A DNA stretch of 64,000 bases from positions 13,454,001 to 13,518,000 of the forward strand of contig CM034103.1 in the NCBI GenBank assembly GCA_019914945.1. The letters are read 5' to 3'. Positions 35,701 to 48,100 of the stretch are shown here, piece by piece. The position numbers and the translations under genes were made by a program. How positions within the stretch are numbered: position 1 is the stretch's first letter; every line of letters begins with the position of its first letter. The notes under the pieces are model-generated. The model saw nothing but the letters and a program-made list of their open reading frames with translations, was not told the origin of the DNA and ran no database searches. Source of the DNA: Typha latifolia (lineage: Eukaryota > Streptophyta > Magnoliopsida > Poales > Typhaceae).

Positions 35701-38700
35701 TACTATGAGAGTGTTGCAATCAACGATGGTCGTGCCACAGGCATGGACTGTGCAGGCCACCGGTCGGCACTGCACATCACATGCCGTAACATTTGTCGAC
35801 CGTACTGTAAGAGAGGGACATAAAAAAGTAAAGGACTACTCACCTTCACCCTTCACCCTTCATCGCCGCCGCTCACAACCCCCGTCGATATCCTAGCCTA
35901 AGGGAGGATCGGATCCACAACCTAAGTTTTTATTGACCAACCCTCTCTCTCTTTCTCTCGACCTTTCTTCTTTTTCCTTCGGGCTAGGGCATCCGACAGG
36001 GGGTGTGAGCGGCATTAGCTTAGGCGGCGACGAGCAGCAACGGTGACTCGGCGAGCAGCTATCGGCCATCGGTAAAGCTACTAGTACGGGTGCCGTGCGA
36101 CACTTCTCATACCATGTGCCGGTCGGCATGGCGATCCATGGTTGCAATTGCCTTAGAGGAAAATGATCGCGATCTAAGTCTCAATGTTGGATAAAGCTAA
36201 ACACAGAACTTTCGAAAGTAATAGGAATCGATATAACCGTTGGAATGATTTGAGATTCGGATATGTTGTTTCTCAGAAAGTCAAAAGTCCAAGGCTACTA
36301 AAATCTCATTAATTGGACTGGTAGATAAAAAGTTATGGTTAATATACTGACCAAAGGTCAAGGGATGCTAGGATGGATGTAGATGATGGAAGTTGGTGAT
36401 GTGGTTAGGGTTAGGGTTATGAAAAAGTATAATGACTGTGGTGGGTGGAATAGTATCTTGAACAAGATGAGAGGGGAGAAGGGAGCTTTAAAATATGGCT
36501 AGTCATTGGAGTGAGGAGGGAGAAGCGACAAAGGGTTACCTTTGTCCGTAGAATGAAGCTCGGGGTGGATAGCGAGAGGGAGGAAAGAGAAGGGAGAAGG
36601 TTGATTCAAACTTAGATGCAAAACAAATACTTCAAACATTAATAATCCCAAAGTGATTGCTATTTCATATATTTGGAGGTTAATCAATCATCCAAAAATC
36701 ATAAACAAACTGTAATACGAAATAACTTAATTGACGGGCGTTCTAATACCCCTCGATCATGTTTGAATGGCCAAAAATAGTTTCTATATGTGCAAACATT
36801 GTGCGGACGTTTGAGTGGCTCTTCGTGGCGTTCAAATGCACTGGTCAGAATTTCTTATTTTCATTTTAAAACAAATACAAAAATGATTAAATTCGAGGTG
36901 AGTTTGTCGTGTTCAATCTGTATCATAATCAAGAACCGCAACAGAGAGCTTGAATTTTCTTTTGGCATTTTCACAAGCTCTGTTGCTTCTGATACTTCTT
37001 GTGTTGCATCTTTAAATTGTATCTTGCACATGTATAGTATGCATGACAATGCTCATTCATCTTTTACGGTCACAATGTTACAAAATAAAAAAAAGGGGTT
37101 CATGTTAATAATTAAGAATGTTTGACACAGTTCAAAATGTTTTAAATGAACCAGTTGTAGGGGTGAAAACGGGTCGGATTAACTCCGACCCGACCCGCTA
37201 TCCGACCCGACTCGGATCGGATTCGGATAAAAAATTTCTATCCGATTCGGATTCGGATTCGGATACGGATAGAATTTTTGAAAAAAATTCGGATACGGAT
37301 TCGGATACGGGTCGGATATATTTTTCGGATTCGGATACGGATATCGGATATCCGTTTATCCGCATATTTTTTTAAATGATTTACAGTTTTTAGTTTGCTT
37401 ATTTAAATAGTAAGTATTAATATTATTACTAACAATACGTTATATATTATTTATAGAGATTAATTTCTCTAATTTTATATATTTGACATACAAAAAAATT
37501 ATTTGTTATAAAACTCTTAATAATTTTGTGTTAATTATATTTAAATAAAATATTATAATTATTTTAAATTTAATCAATATCCGTTTAAGATCCAATCCTT
37601 TATCCGAAAAATTATCCGTATCCGTTTAGTTAGGATATGGTTTTAAATTTTACTATCCGTCTAATATCCGTATCTGAATCCGTATCTAAACTAAAAATAC
37701 GTATCCGGATATGGGTTGAGCATTATCCGATCCGTATCCGATCCGTTTTCACCCCTAACCAGTTGTGTTGATGCAGAATCTAGAATTGAGTTATATAATT
37801 GTACTTACTTTTTCTTTCTTACATTCTCAGATGGACCTATGCAGATCCATCTTGGGCTCGAATTGCTGCTCTTGTTCCTATAGTAGTTTCTTCTGCTGAA
37901 GATGGTGATGAAGTCGCAAACAAAATATTACATGATTCAGTCCAAGAGTTAGCTGATAGTGTTATAGCTGTTGTTCGACGACTTAAATTATGTGGTGAAG
38001 GTAAAATGTCATTGAACTGTGATTACTGTCTTTCTGTATGTTCCTGCAATAGACTTTATTAACCTGATAAAAGTGCTGAAACTGTCTCATGAGATATGTG
38101 CTTCCTGTAGACTTAAGAGGTGCTATTCTGTTGCAGATGGAAGGGGTACTTTTCCACTTGTTATGGTTGGGGGAGTTCTTGAAGCTAATAAGAAATGGGA
38201 CATTGGGAGAGAAGTTATGTACTGTGTTTCCAAGGTTTACCCGGGAGCCCGTCCTATTCGACCTGAGGTGTGAGATTTATGACCATGTTCTCTTGCTTTG
38301 ATATTATGGTCCATATTTTCCCATGTAGCAGAAAATGTTGGTCTTTAACATGCTTCCACTGAATTTTCTAATCATCATGGTGATGGAGTAATTGTAGGAA
38401 AAGGAGCATTCAACTATTCTTACTAAGCTTGAAACCACAGAAAAAAAATTAATTCTCAATGCACAGCATTCCTCTTGGTATTTTAAACTCAAGAAGACCA
38501 ACCTTCCAATAGGAGGATTGTAGTGAATGTCTGACCAATGGTCAAGACAGTCCTTTTTTGTAGGAAACATTGACAGATGAGCAGGAGTGCGGCATAGCGG
38601 TGCAGTATTTATTTGTCCAAGTCTTGTACCTCTATACCTAACTTTGCTATTAATTTCATTAGTAATTCCAGAAAAAGAAAGCTAATACTAATATAAACTA

Positions 38701-39227
38701 TTTTGTTATTTAGTTGAATACTAGAATAATGGGTAGTAATTATATTTGATGTGACATAAAATTTGATATTAAAATAATGAAGAATAGTAAATTTGTATTG
38801 AGAATTTATGATATTTTAAATTAAATGACGAAAATACCTTTGATTGGATGTAAAGTGGTGTAAAGTGGTAGTAGTAATTATGTATCATCTAATCTAAAAA
38901 ATAATAATTTTAGATTGTTATTAAATTGATTTTTAAAAGTCTTATAAAATAAGATGAGAGAGAATAGTAAAATAGTTTAGTGGAAGAAGTTAAGTTGTTT
39001 AGTTACCACACCGTAATAAGAAAAATAAAAAAGCTTATTCCAGAAGAAGGTTATTCATATTCCACGTGTGAATGAGACTAATAGGTTTGACTATTTATTT
39101 ATTAATCACTGTTCTTTGGCATCAATTTTAACTATCTCATATGGAACAGGTAGAACCAGCCGTTGGAGCAGCTTTGCTGGCTTGGAATCGTTACATCAAA
39201 GAATTTCAGGTAGACAATGGTAGCTGA
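32734..39227 (+). CDS. NAGK (GNK): N-acetyl-D-glucosamine kinase (BadF/BadG ATPase family)
   Basis: Seven exons: 32734-32956, 33733-33880, 35095-35286, 35404-35532, 37831-38000, 38137-38267, 39150-39227 (TGA), giving 356 residues. All phases close. It phosphorylates free N-acetylglucosamine with ATP, a salvage step towards UDP-GlcNAc in the cytosol. ASKHA-fold motifs are intact: the first phosphate motif GVILGLDGGTTTTVCVC with Asp32-Gly-Gly-Thr, the END triplet at 136-138, the second phosphate motif LIAGTGTIAYG (156-166), the GPVLGDWGSGYGIA turn (180-193), and the C-terminal VMVGGVLEAN motif. Length matches known plant and animal enzymes. The Arabidopsis counterpart as I recall it is At1g30540. 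The start is the first ATG after a CT/GA-rich leader and is followed by a plausible plant-type N-terminus. Intron 4 (35,533-37,830) hosts a hAT-like element and a GC-rich block. Intron 6 (38,268-39,149) is AT-rich. Confidence 0.95.
37158..37757. mobile_element. Non-autonomous hAT-like element, 600 bp, in NAGK intron 4
   Basis: It begins TAGGGGTGAAAACGG and ends with its exact reverse complement CCGTTTTCACCCCTA. The 8-base direct repeat ACCAGTTG flanks both ends (37150-37157 and 37758-37765). This is the structure of a hAT-superfamily deletion derivative or MITE. Subterminal zones hold many degenerate repeats of the GGATTCGGATAC kind, inverted between the two ends. The centre is AT-rich and has no transposase. 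The perfect target duplication and TIRs indicate a fairly recent insertion. It lies between intact splice sites and should be removed with the intron. Confidence 0.9.
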
Positions 39228-40237
39228 TCCCCAGCAAAGCCTCTATTATCAAGGGAAAGAATGTTCATGTACAATTAGCACATTAAGTTGATGCACAGCA
39301 TGCGAAAGATGAAATAGTGTGTCAAGAGTTTCAGCAATCACTGGCTTTCTGGGTGCTGATTGACTTCGTGGAGAGGAAATAATGATCAATAATTGCAAGA
39401 ATCAAAATTTATGTTTTGGGGCAATAATTATGTACTCTTAAATTGAAACGTATTTATTGAGAACTATTTTGACAAACAGGCCACCTCTGGCCTCCTCCTG
39501 GCTGATGGAGAGACCAGAGATGATAAAGGCTGCAAGAATTAGCATCACATATGCTTGCTTGTTCTTTGTAAATGCCATATTCGTAAACCATTTGGTGAAA
39601 CCAGTGGTTGTTCTTCCTTCAAGTCTTACTGGTTTTCTTTTCATCATTCTGGTCCCAATTGGAGAAATCATGAGCACGGTGTGTTACAATGTATGCAGAT
39701 CAGGATGGACTTTATGACAAATGTGAGATTTTATAGCCATGTTGCTGTTACCAAGGTTACACCTTTGTTGATGCTCTTTGCTTGTCCTGCGTGCATATTA
39801 TTACAGTAAAAAAATTAAAAGAAAAATAAAAGGCTTGATAAGTGCAGTGGCAAAATCCTGAATGCTTAAGTATATTGTCGGCAAATGAAGTTGGTTAGTG
39901 TTCATCTTAGCAAGCATCATATGTGCTAAGAGATGCTTACAACCTAACAAAAAGGATCTAATAAGCGTGCAGACAGCAAAAGTGCAATCTTTTCATTCCT
40001 TGGCTCTACTGTAAAGAGAGGCATGTGTGATCAAAATTATGAGGCCTGAAGAAGTTAAAATTGGACATATTCGCCACTACGACGTGTGTGATTAGTATCG
40101 GAATAGCCCGATTGCTTGTTTTGTCTGAAGAAAGCTCACCTAGATACTTAAAAAAACTAGGCAAGAATCAAATAAAGTGGACTCGCCAATAACAGCACCG
40201 CAGAAGTCATTGTTTGAGAAGGTTTTGCCACGAGTAG
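39228..40237. other. Spacer between NAGK and WAP (tail-to-tail)
   Basis: Convergent 3' UTRs presumably fill much of this. Apart from the uncertain small ORF at 39,438-39,677 nothing is seen. Confidence 0.5.
39438..39677 (-). CDS. Unassigned small ORF with one membrane segment
   Basis: A 79-codon minus-strand frame about 210 bases past the NAGK stop, antisense to the likely NAGK 3' UTR. It has a basic front part (MKRKPVRLEGRTTTGF), then MAFTKNKQAYVMLILAAFII, which reads like a signal anchor or membrane helix. A short polar tail (SISQEEARGG) follows. An inner Met (39,576) would give a 46-residue peptide with a signal-like N-terminus. I do not recognise the family, and splicing to other exons cannot be excluded. 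The overlapping plus-strand frame (39,457-39,717) is also hydrophobic, so this could be chance. No function is proposed. Confidence 0.25.
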   Translation of the reverse strand: MLMISPIGTRMMKRKPVRLEGRTTTGFTKWFTNMAFTKNKQAYVMLILAAFIISGLSISQEEARGGLFVKIVLNKYVSI

Positions 40238-43200
40238 TCAAAAAGGACTTGATCCAGTTGATTTACTAGCCTCTCCTTTTATTTGTTGCTTAATAATTTT
40301 CAAAATCTCCATAACCTGCAAGAAGAAACAGAACCTAATGAATCAATTAGATTTATAATTTCATCTAGAGAATAAGCAAGTCTGAAATTCGGTGAAATGC
40401 ATACAAAGAAGCACATACAATGAAATCTAGATCCTTCTCAAGTTATAGGGTAAGAAGTAAGAACAAGTTTTGCATCTCATGCCATCTCTATGCAACCATT
40501 TCCATTTACTGATTTATATCTCAAATAGTACTTAAATTCTTCCTAATCTGAAGTTTAATGTAAGAAAAAGGTGAACAGTCATGCTCAAGGCAACCAGCAA
40601 CTCTAGCGGCAAAAATCTTACCCCAGGGTAGTGTTGCAGTACTGGAGAATAATGGTCAAGCGCTATGTATACTTTCTCAAGAAGTTGCAGGAGAGCATCA
40701 ACCTCGTTTCCTAGAAGATCAACCTGTCCAAGCAAGAAATTCATGAGACATTAGAAGACACTTTGAACATCAAGGTTCTCAGATTGTTCATTATTGTCGA
40801 CACAAAATTATGCTGATGCTTTTTTGTGCTCAAGACCGGACCTAGTTTATTATTTAGTGCGCAGAATAAACCAAGTCAAGCAACAAAAGGAATATATATG
40901 ATGATTGCAAAAGTGAAACCAGATATTCCACAACTAACCAGCTAATAGCAGATGTCAGCAGACCTGTAACAGGGATTCAAGAAAGTGTATTACCTCAATT
41001 TCAGCCTTTTGAAGGTCAGAACTTCTTATTTCAGATATTTCCTTGTACTGAACTGTTTCTCTTCTAAGAAATTTTGCATGTTTGGTGAGTTGATTACAAT
41101 GATTTTTCAGTACTGCTAACCTGTCAACAGGGAAGAGATCAACTTTACTTTTCCTTAAACATAATGCAATACAGTATGAATAATGCATATTTGGAAACTT
41201 TCTCAACTTGAATTTGCTTGTTTCTGGATTGAAGTCAAGCATGTAAATAAAAAAAAGTATTTATGCACAGAATCAATTTTATTTCAACTGACTATTTAGA
41301 ATTGAAGGCTTGGGAGAAATATATGAACAGACAAGCACCTCGATTCATTGCACTCAAGATGGTTCCCTATTCTGAATTCACAATCTACAGCATATTCTGA
41401 CAGTGCTCTTATAGAAACAATGATAGATTCCATCAATTTCTTATACTCTTCTTCTTTAGCAACAGATAATGCTACTGCTTTTTGTTTCTCTTCAATAACA
41501 CCATAAAGAATATTCTTCTGTTTCTCTGCTTCCTCTAAAGAATCTGACGCTACCTTAAGTTTTTGATTCAAGACATTTAACATCTTTTCACAGAGATGAG
41601 ATTTTTGCAAAGCCTGCTCCACTCTACCCATAATTATATCAAACTCACTACTGCTCCTTGAAATGTATAAATCTTGCTTAGTTACTCTGTCCCTCAGCAT
41701 ATTAATTTCACGGCATATTATGTCAAATTGCTCCTTCTGTTTCACCACTCTAGACTCAAATTCTGATGCAAACTCCTCCTTTTCTCTCACCAATGCTGAG
41801 TAGGAATCTATCACCTGCTTCACTTTCTTGTTTTCTCCAATTTCCGAATATAGTGCATTCTCCTTCTGTGAAAGTGCTTCTTTCATGGAACTCATTTCCT
41901 CAGAATAGTTTAGCAGAATAGCATTAGTACTTGAAGCAGCTTCTTCTACAATTTCTTTATAAATAATAGAGCATATGTCCTGTTTCATCTTGAACTCTAT
42001 CTCAAAAGCATGCACGTCAATTTTAAGTTGGCCAAATAGATCTTTTAGAATAGTCTTTTGGATTTCATCTCTAGTGATGGCTTCTATCTTTAAATCTTCT
42101 TCTACAGATGAATAATGTGATATTTGGTTTGCCAGTGAAGACACCGAGCCAACCTCCTTCTCTTTATTGGCTATGAAACTTTGCAATCGTTGATTTTCCA
42201 GATTTAAGGCATCAATTTTCTCTTGTAGATTGTGTAACGTGTCTCGATCATCATCACTGTTAGATAACTTCTTATCATCCAAGAGGACGTCATCCAACTT
42301 TGAGATGATACCAGATATTTTCCTTCTTATTATTTCTGACTCTTTATCTTTATGAAAATGCGAAGGGTTAATCCCTTTTTCCTTGAGGAGTTCACGTTTG
42401 AGGCTGAAAACCTCTTCTGTCTTCTCTTGTAATGCTAAATCATGTTGCCTTTTCATCTTAGACATTTCAGTCTTGAAATAAGTTATCAGTTCTTGCTTTG
42501 TCATGTGCTTCAGTTGTGGGGAGTCAGTAAGAATCTGATCATTAACATCATTAGACTTCTCTGTCAAGATAACACCATTTTCCTCGGGATGGGATGCATT
42601 TGTTAGATTGTTACTGCCCAGCAACTTCCGAGTAGACTGGTCCTTTCTTTTAGAAATAATCCTATCTTCTAGGCCTTCGAGGCTATATAGTGAAACTAGA
42701 GACACTGACTCATAACTGAAGGAAGACCTTAATACAGTGTCAAGCTGCTGGCGAATAGTGGAAAGATCGTCAATCTGCATCTGCCAATTCCTGGATATAT
42801 TCTTCCCAAGACCTCTTTGATCATGTAACTTTTTCTCAAATTCATTCTGAGCTTCTCTGACCAAATTCCAGACCACAATAGTAGTAATATTGCTTTGAAT
42901 CTCATGTTCCCATTGGCGCTCACATGATAGAGCCTTTGAGGAGCAGATCTCACGAACTTCATTTTTTGCTACAGTTAGTGCTACTTCCATAGCACCAATC
43001 CATTCGTCTATCTGATTCAACACATCTATAGAGCTTGTGTTCCTGAAATTATTGATGTCCTCCTTAAGCTTTTGGAGATGTTCTGCAGTCTCTACCATGC
43101 CTAAGTGCTCATCATATTGAAACGTGGAGCTTGCATCTGAAGAGGGCAGAGACAGAGATTTTCTCCTCTGGGTTTCTGATATTACCATGGACGGGCATAA

Positions 43201-43563
43201 TTTATCTTTATATGTAGCAGTCTCAAATTGCTGCAGTCTTTTGTTCAACATTGTAATCTCAGATTCCTTAGATGCGATTTTCTCCGTGGTCTCTTCTACT
43301 ACAGCATTTACTATCCCTTTGATGATGGAATCACTCACCATTCTTGACACGGTAATCCGAGTACTGAGATCATCCAAGTAAGAGTCCATTTCGTCAAGGA
43401 GAAACTTCTCGTTAAAAGCTGAATCACTGCCAGGGGCAGTGCTCACACCGATATTACTAACTGATGCCATCGGTCCATCAACTAAAGGCCCAATCCTTGC
43501 ATCTAAGGCATCTGAATTCTCCATCAGTTCTTGCATTCCGCTGGGAGTTTCATAAGAATCCAT
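40238..43563 (-). CDS. WAP: WPP domain-associated protein (WAP), long coiled coil
   Basis: Four coding exons on the minus strand: 43563-41339, 41120-40994, 40723-40622 and 40315-40238 (TGA), giving 843 residues, close to the roughly 830 of the tomato protein. The N-terminal segment [22 protein letters not shown] followed by [13 protein letters not shown] is the region I recall from WAP proteins. Most of the rest is charged heptad-rich coiled coil, for example around [19 protein letters not shown]. The C-terminal block [18 protein letters not shown] and [20 protein letters not shown] is also typical. WAP binds the WPP domain of MFP-attachment and RanGAP-type proteins and is found at the nuclear envelope and Golgi in tomato (family knowledge). 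The ATG at 43563 is the first Met after an in-frame acceptor just upstream (TTCTTCTAG), so the leader is split. The next leader exon is probably at about 44,250-44,600. Confidence 0.9.
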
Positions 43564-45127
43564 TAATGTCAGCAAATCTAGAAGAATAAGTTATCTGGAA
43601 CAACTATTGACAGAGAAAAGAGAACACTACATTAGGAGATCTCCTGAGTCACTGGAACATCAAATTGACAAAATCAAATTGATAACCCTTACCGAAATAA
43701 AAGACAAAGATATTCCCAAATATATAATTCTCAAGAACTTTATGTCAAAGCATAAAAAAAGACACTTTTTTTTTTATGTTGCCCTAGTGCAATATACAAA
43801 TATACACTGGAGATATCAGAAGGTGAAAACACCAACACAACAAAGCACCACTAGAACAACCGTCAATTAAAATCCGTAGAGCAAATCATCAGTAAAATAA
43901 GACAAACATTGAGCCAATTACTAGAAGGAAAGATTAACAAATCTCTTGGACGAAATCCATTTTATAAGACAAAAATCGAACCACGTACGAAGATGGGAGA
44001 AGAATAAGCAGACCAAAACGCAGAAAGCTCATGAAATTTCAAAACTCTGAACCTAATGAGCAAGAACAAAACTAGAAGAAGCACACCGAAAATAAACAAT
44101 GGAGAAGTTTCCCTGTGCACCAGTAAACTAAGAAGAAGGTTTCTCTAAACACTAATCAAAAAATTTGCACAACATACCATTGGCGAGCTGATTAGAACGC
44201 AACTCGAAGAAACTGAGGAGGAGGAGGAGAAAAGGCTTACACTAAATAAAGGAAAAGTTACACCAACCAAACCCCAAGATATAAACCTTTCAGAAAAAGC
44301 TCAAAATCCAACCTTTGCAAGCAAAACGACCCAATAAACCCGATACGACGAAAACCCAAGAAGAAATTTCGAATAAGAAGAAAGAGCAAGGCCTCACTGA
44401 TGCGATTCTTTACTTGAGCTACAGGGAAATAAGAGGGAACCCGGCAAAACTACTAAGGGCTTATTGCCGCCAAAACCCTCTTCTTTCTTCCATTCTGAGA
44501 TGGAGAAGCAAGAAAGGAGCCGCCTTTCTTCGTCTTCGCGCGATAGGTCGGAAAGAGGAGCAGAGTAGAAGGGCTCGGAAAGGAGGAAGGATTAAAGTGG
44601 CGAGGGGAAAGGAGGTGGGCGCAGAGGTGACTTAAAAGGCAAAGCTTTTTGGGTGCCCAAAGGAGCGGGAGGAGGGCAGTCTATTTTTGGGCAATCATTT
44701 TCTTTTTCTTTAAATTAGCCTATTTATCCATCTTTATCATGGTAGATTTAGCTCTCTAGAATACTTGAAGCATTATATGACAATGCTTGGATTATATCTC
44801 GCCACTTGAGGAATTAAGATGAAAATGTTAAGCCTCATTAGGCAATGTAGCTTTCTAATATTTAAAAAATTGGATAGAATTGAAGATCATCATCTCGGAT
44901 GCTAATTTGCCCTCATTATAAGATGGCAATCAGAAATTCCTCAGTAAATTCATTTGCAAATATCTCAAATTTACAGATACCTTTCAAATTAAATCATTAA
45001 GCAAGCATTGGATGATAATGTCACACTTGAGTCTCCAAATAGGAGGCCCCATGAATATAATTCTTAATATTCTCTTTCCTGAAAAAGAATCAGATTCTCC
45101 TATCTGAATGTCTAAATTATCCTCAAG
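43564..45127. other. WAP 5' region and AAE14 3' flank
   Basis: The first part is a WAP leader intron; a donor-like GTAAGCC on the minus strand lies near 44,237. GC rises at about 44,400-44,650, the likely WAP leader exon and promoter. The remainder is AT-rich with the AAE14 3' UTR at its end. No additional gene is seen. Confidence 0.5.
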
Positions 45128-48100
45128 TTACAAATAGCTATGTAGTTGCATGCAGGACATGGCTTCTTTTCTTACATCCTCTCTTTTGATTTTCCCGGTG
45201 GTAGTGACCGGAAACTCCTTCCTCCATATCATACAAGTCTTGGGTATCTTGAATCTGCCATGAATAATCCTGTGAGACGTTGAATCTTGTGGCTTTCAGA
45301 ATACATTTCTCAAGGGGAGGAAAGAAGAGTATACCTGCTAAGGTTTCTCTGTCTGCAATAATTCCTGAGGATCTCAGCAGACAGTACTTTTTCATCTCCA
45401 AGGTGATTAAATTTAGTATCAAACCATTTCCAATCATCTTTAATTTTAACACAAGCGACTACTTTCTCCGCCAGACGGATGTCAGGAACACCGACTACCA
45501 CAATTTTGGCGATCCCAGGGTGTCCATGGAGTACAGCCTCCACCTGAAGCAGTAAAAATACTATGATCATATTTGTGAAGAGAAAAGTGAGAAAAGGAAT
45601 TAAGTCAACATTTTAACAGTCCTCTGAATTCTAAGTTTCTTACCTCTTCAGGATATACATTTTCTCCTCCGCTCTTGATTCTAGCCTTTTCCCGTCCCAT
45701 GAGCCATAGATCACCATTCTCACTGATCCAACCGATGTCGCCTGTGTCAACCCAGCCATGCTCAACAGAATCTAAGGCAATAGGCTTGGTAGTGTCCCAG
45801 TAACCAACCATTAGATGCAAGCCTCTAGTTAAGATTTTTCCGATCGATGGAAGAGCATGGTCATTGTGTGAACCACTTATTCGTAATTCAATGTGAGGTG
45901 CTGCTTTTCCGACGCATACACCCCCTTGCTGTTGGCAATGGAGCTCAGATTCAGCAACACATTTGTTTGGAAGAAGCTCTCCAGAATTTTCAACTCTTGG
46001 ATCGCGGAGGGTCATGAAAGTCAGTGAAGAACATGCTTCTGTCATCCCTTTCAAGATTGATATTATGTCAGGAAGAGAGTTGTTGAACAGAAACCAGGAA
46101 CGCAAGACAAGTTCTTAGTTCAGTAAATGTTCAATATCAGAGACTTTAGTTTGTAACATTGAAGTTTAATAAAGGGCAACACATTAAGATGACAAATAAC
46201 ATTGAATTGCAGAAAAAGAAAGAGAATGCAATGGCATCAATAACAGAAACTTTTAAATCAAATTTCTTGAGTTCCATGGCATGCAAATCAAATTAAATCA
46301 AACTTTTAACAGAAACTCTTAAATGCAATGCAATGGCATCAATAATAGGTAAAATTTTAGATGGTTGTAGTTTCATTCCACTTTCCAAGCAATTTAGAGG
46401 TTGATATAGGTTTCCTCTATATTTGCGCTAGCTGAAGATGAAGGGAAGATTTAGAAGTTAGATGTTCAGCACTAAAATGTATCAAACAGTCATACCATAA
46501 GCTGAAACAATCGTGGCATGAGGAAATAAGCAACTAGCGCCTTTGATGAGATCTTGTGAGAGGCTACCGCCGCCATTAAGAATCTTGGTCACAGTTTCTC
46601 CACCATCTGATGTTTTCCCTTTCCTAATATCAGGGAAACCCAAAAGCTACAAGTAACTATCGACCTTGATGATTGCCATTTGTCTCTAATAAACTGCTAA
46701 TTTACCTGCCATATAAAATAAGATCAGCCATCATTGCAGGGACAGTGATAAAAGATGTCACCTTGTGTCCTTCTATGGCTTCAAATGCCGATTTCGCATC
46801 AAACTTAGGTATCAAAACATGGCAACCTCCAGCCATTAGCATGGATATGCATGAAGATATCCCACCAATGTGGCACAAAGGAGCTGTATGCAGGTATACC
46901 TATAAAACCAAACTTACAAGTTATAAAATACAGAGCTCATACATTATTGAAGTAAGATTATTGGTGGAGGAGACCTCAACTGGCCTTTATCATTCTAATA
47001 TAGGCCAACATGTAACCCAAATTACATAATTCTTAGCTTGCATATATAAGTTGACCAAAATTTCTTGTACATATAGGCATACAGTAGCAATATTTGGAAA
47101 GCGTACATCATCCTCACCATAACCAACAATGGCCATTTTTGCTAGGGATTGAACGATTAAAGATGTATGGCTTAGAGCTACACCCTTTGGTCGTCCCGTA
47201 GTTCCTAAATCCAAGAGCACATAAATTATAAAGCCGAAACAATCTTTACAATGAAACTTTTGCATAAACTGTTCTGCAAACAGCATTAAGTGATTTGAAT
47301 GGTTACAAGGAAAAGAATAATCAACATAATCTGAGATGGAGTCCTGATATATTTATTACCTGATGTGAAGCATATCAGGGCAATTTCCTTTGGCGCCCAT
47401 GTAGGTTCGCTTGTTATGGCGCCTTTTGAACTCCTTTTAATGGTATCCATGGTGAGAACTGAAATAAAATGATAAAAGTGAGAAGAGAAGGTAAACATGG
47501 TAAGTAGTTTACAGCAATCTAGTAGTATTTGCTACTGAGTGGTAGCACAACTTACAACTTCCAGTGCTATTAAGGCTAGGAGAACAGTCACCAACTAGAA
47601 GATAGAGGATGGAAGATGGCAAATTATTGCTATTTTTCAGCTCCATAGCCCATTGGCTGCAGCTCTCATCCACTGCTAACATTGCAGGTTGCACAAGCTC
47701 CATCGCCGATCTCGCTTCTTCGAAGTTCTACATTGTCAAGAAGCAATTCTTTCGTCAATCCGTACGCAAATATTCTTAAAAGTAAAAGCAAGTTTCTACT
47801 CAAGCTTAGGTAAACTTATCGGCCAAAATGATTTGTTTGATGAGTAATTGTTATTGCTATTTCCTTTGAAAACTTCTTAAAGTTCATTTAATTCCAAGAA
47901 TTAGGAGAAGAAGGTTGTCATACCCAGCGGTGATTGAGGGGAGCTACGATTGCACCTATGTATGTCACGGCAAGCAGCAGTTCTATGTATTGATCACTGC
48001 AAAACCAAAAATAAATAAGTAAATAAATAGAAGCCAAGATTAAAAATTTTAAAAAAAAAGAGGAAATTTTTTTGCATATTACGAACTGCGACTCTGGAGA

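Noticed and set aside
36403..36420. TTAGGGTTAGGGTTA, a telomere-like run in NAGK intron 4
   Set aside because: Only about two units and not the exact plant TTTAGGG repeat. Too short to suggest a telomere relic.
38641..39060. AT-rich stretch in NAGK intron 6 that resembled a MITE
   Set aside because: The candidate ends (CTAATA.. and AAGCTTATTCC..) do not form convincing inverted repeats and no target duplication was found.
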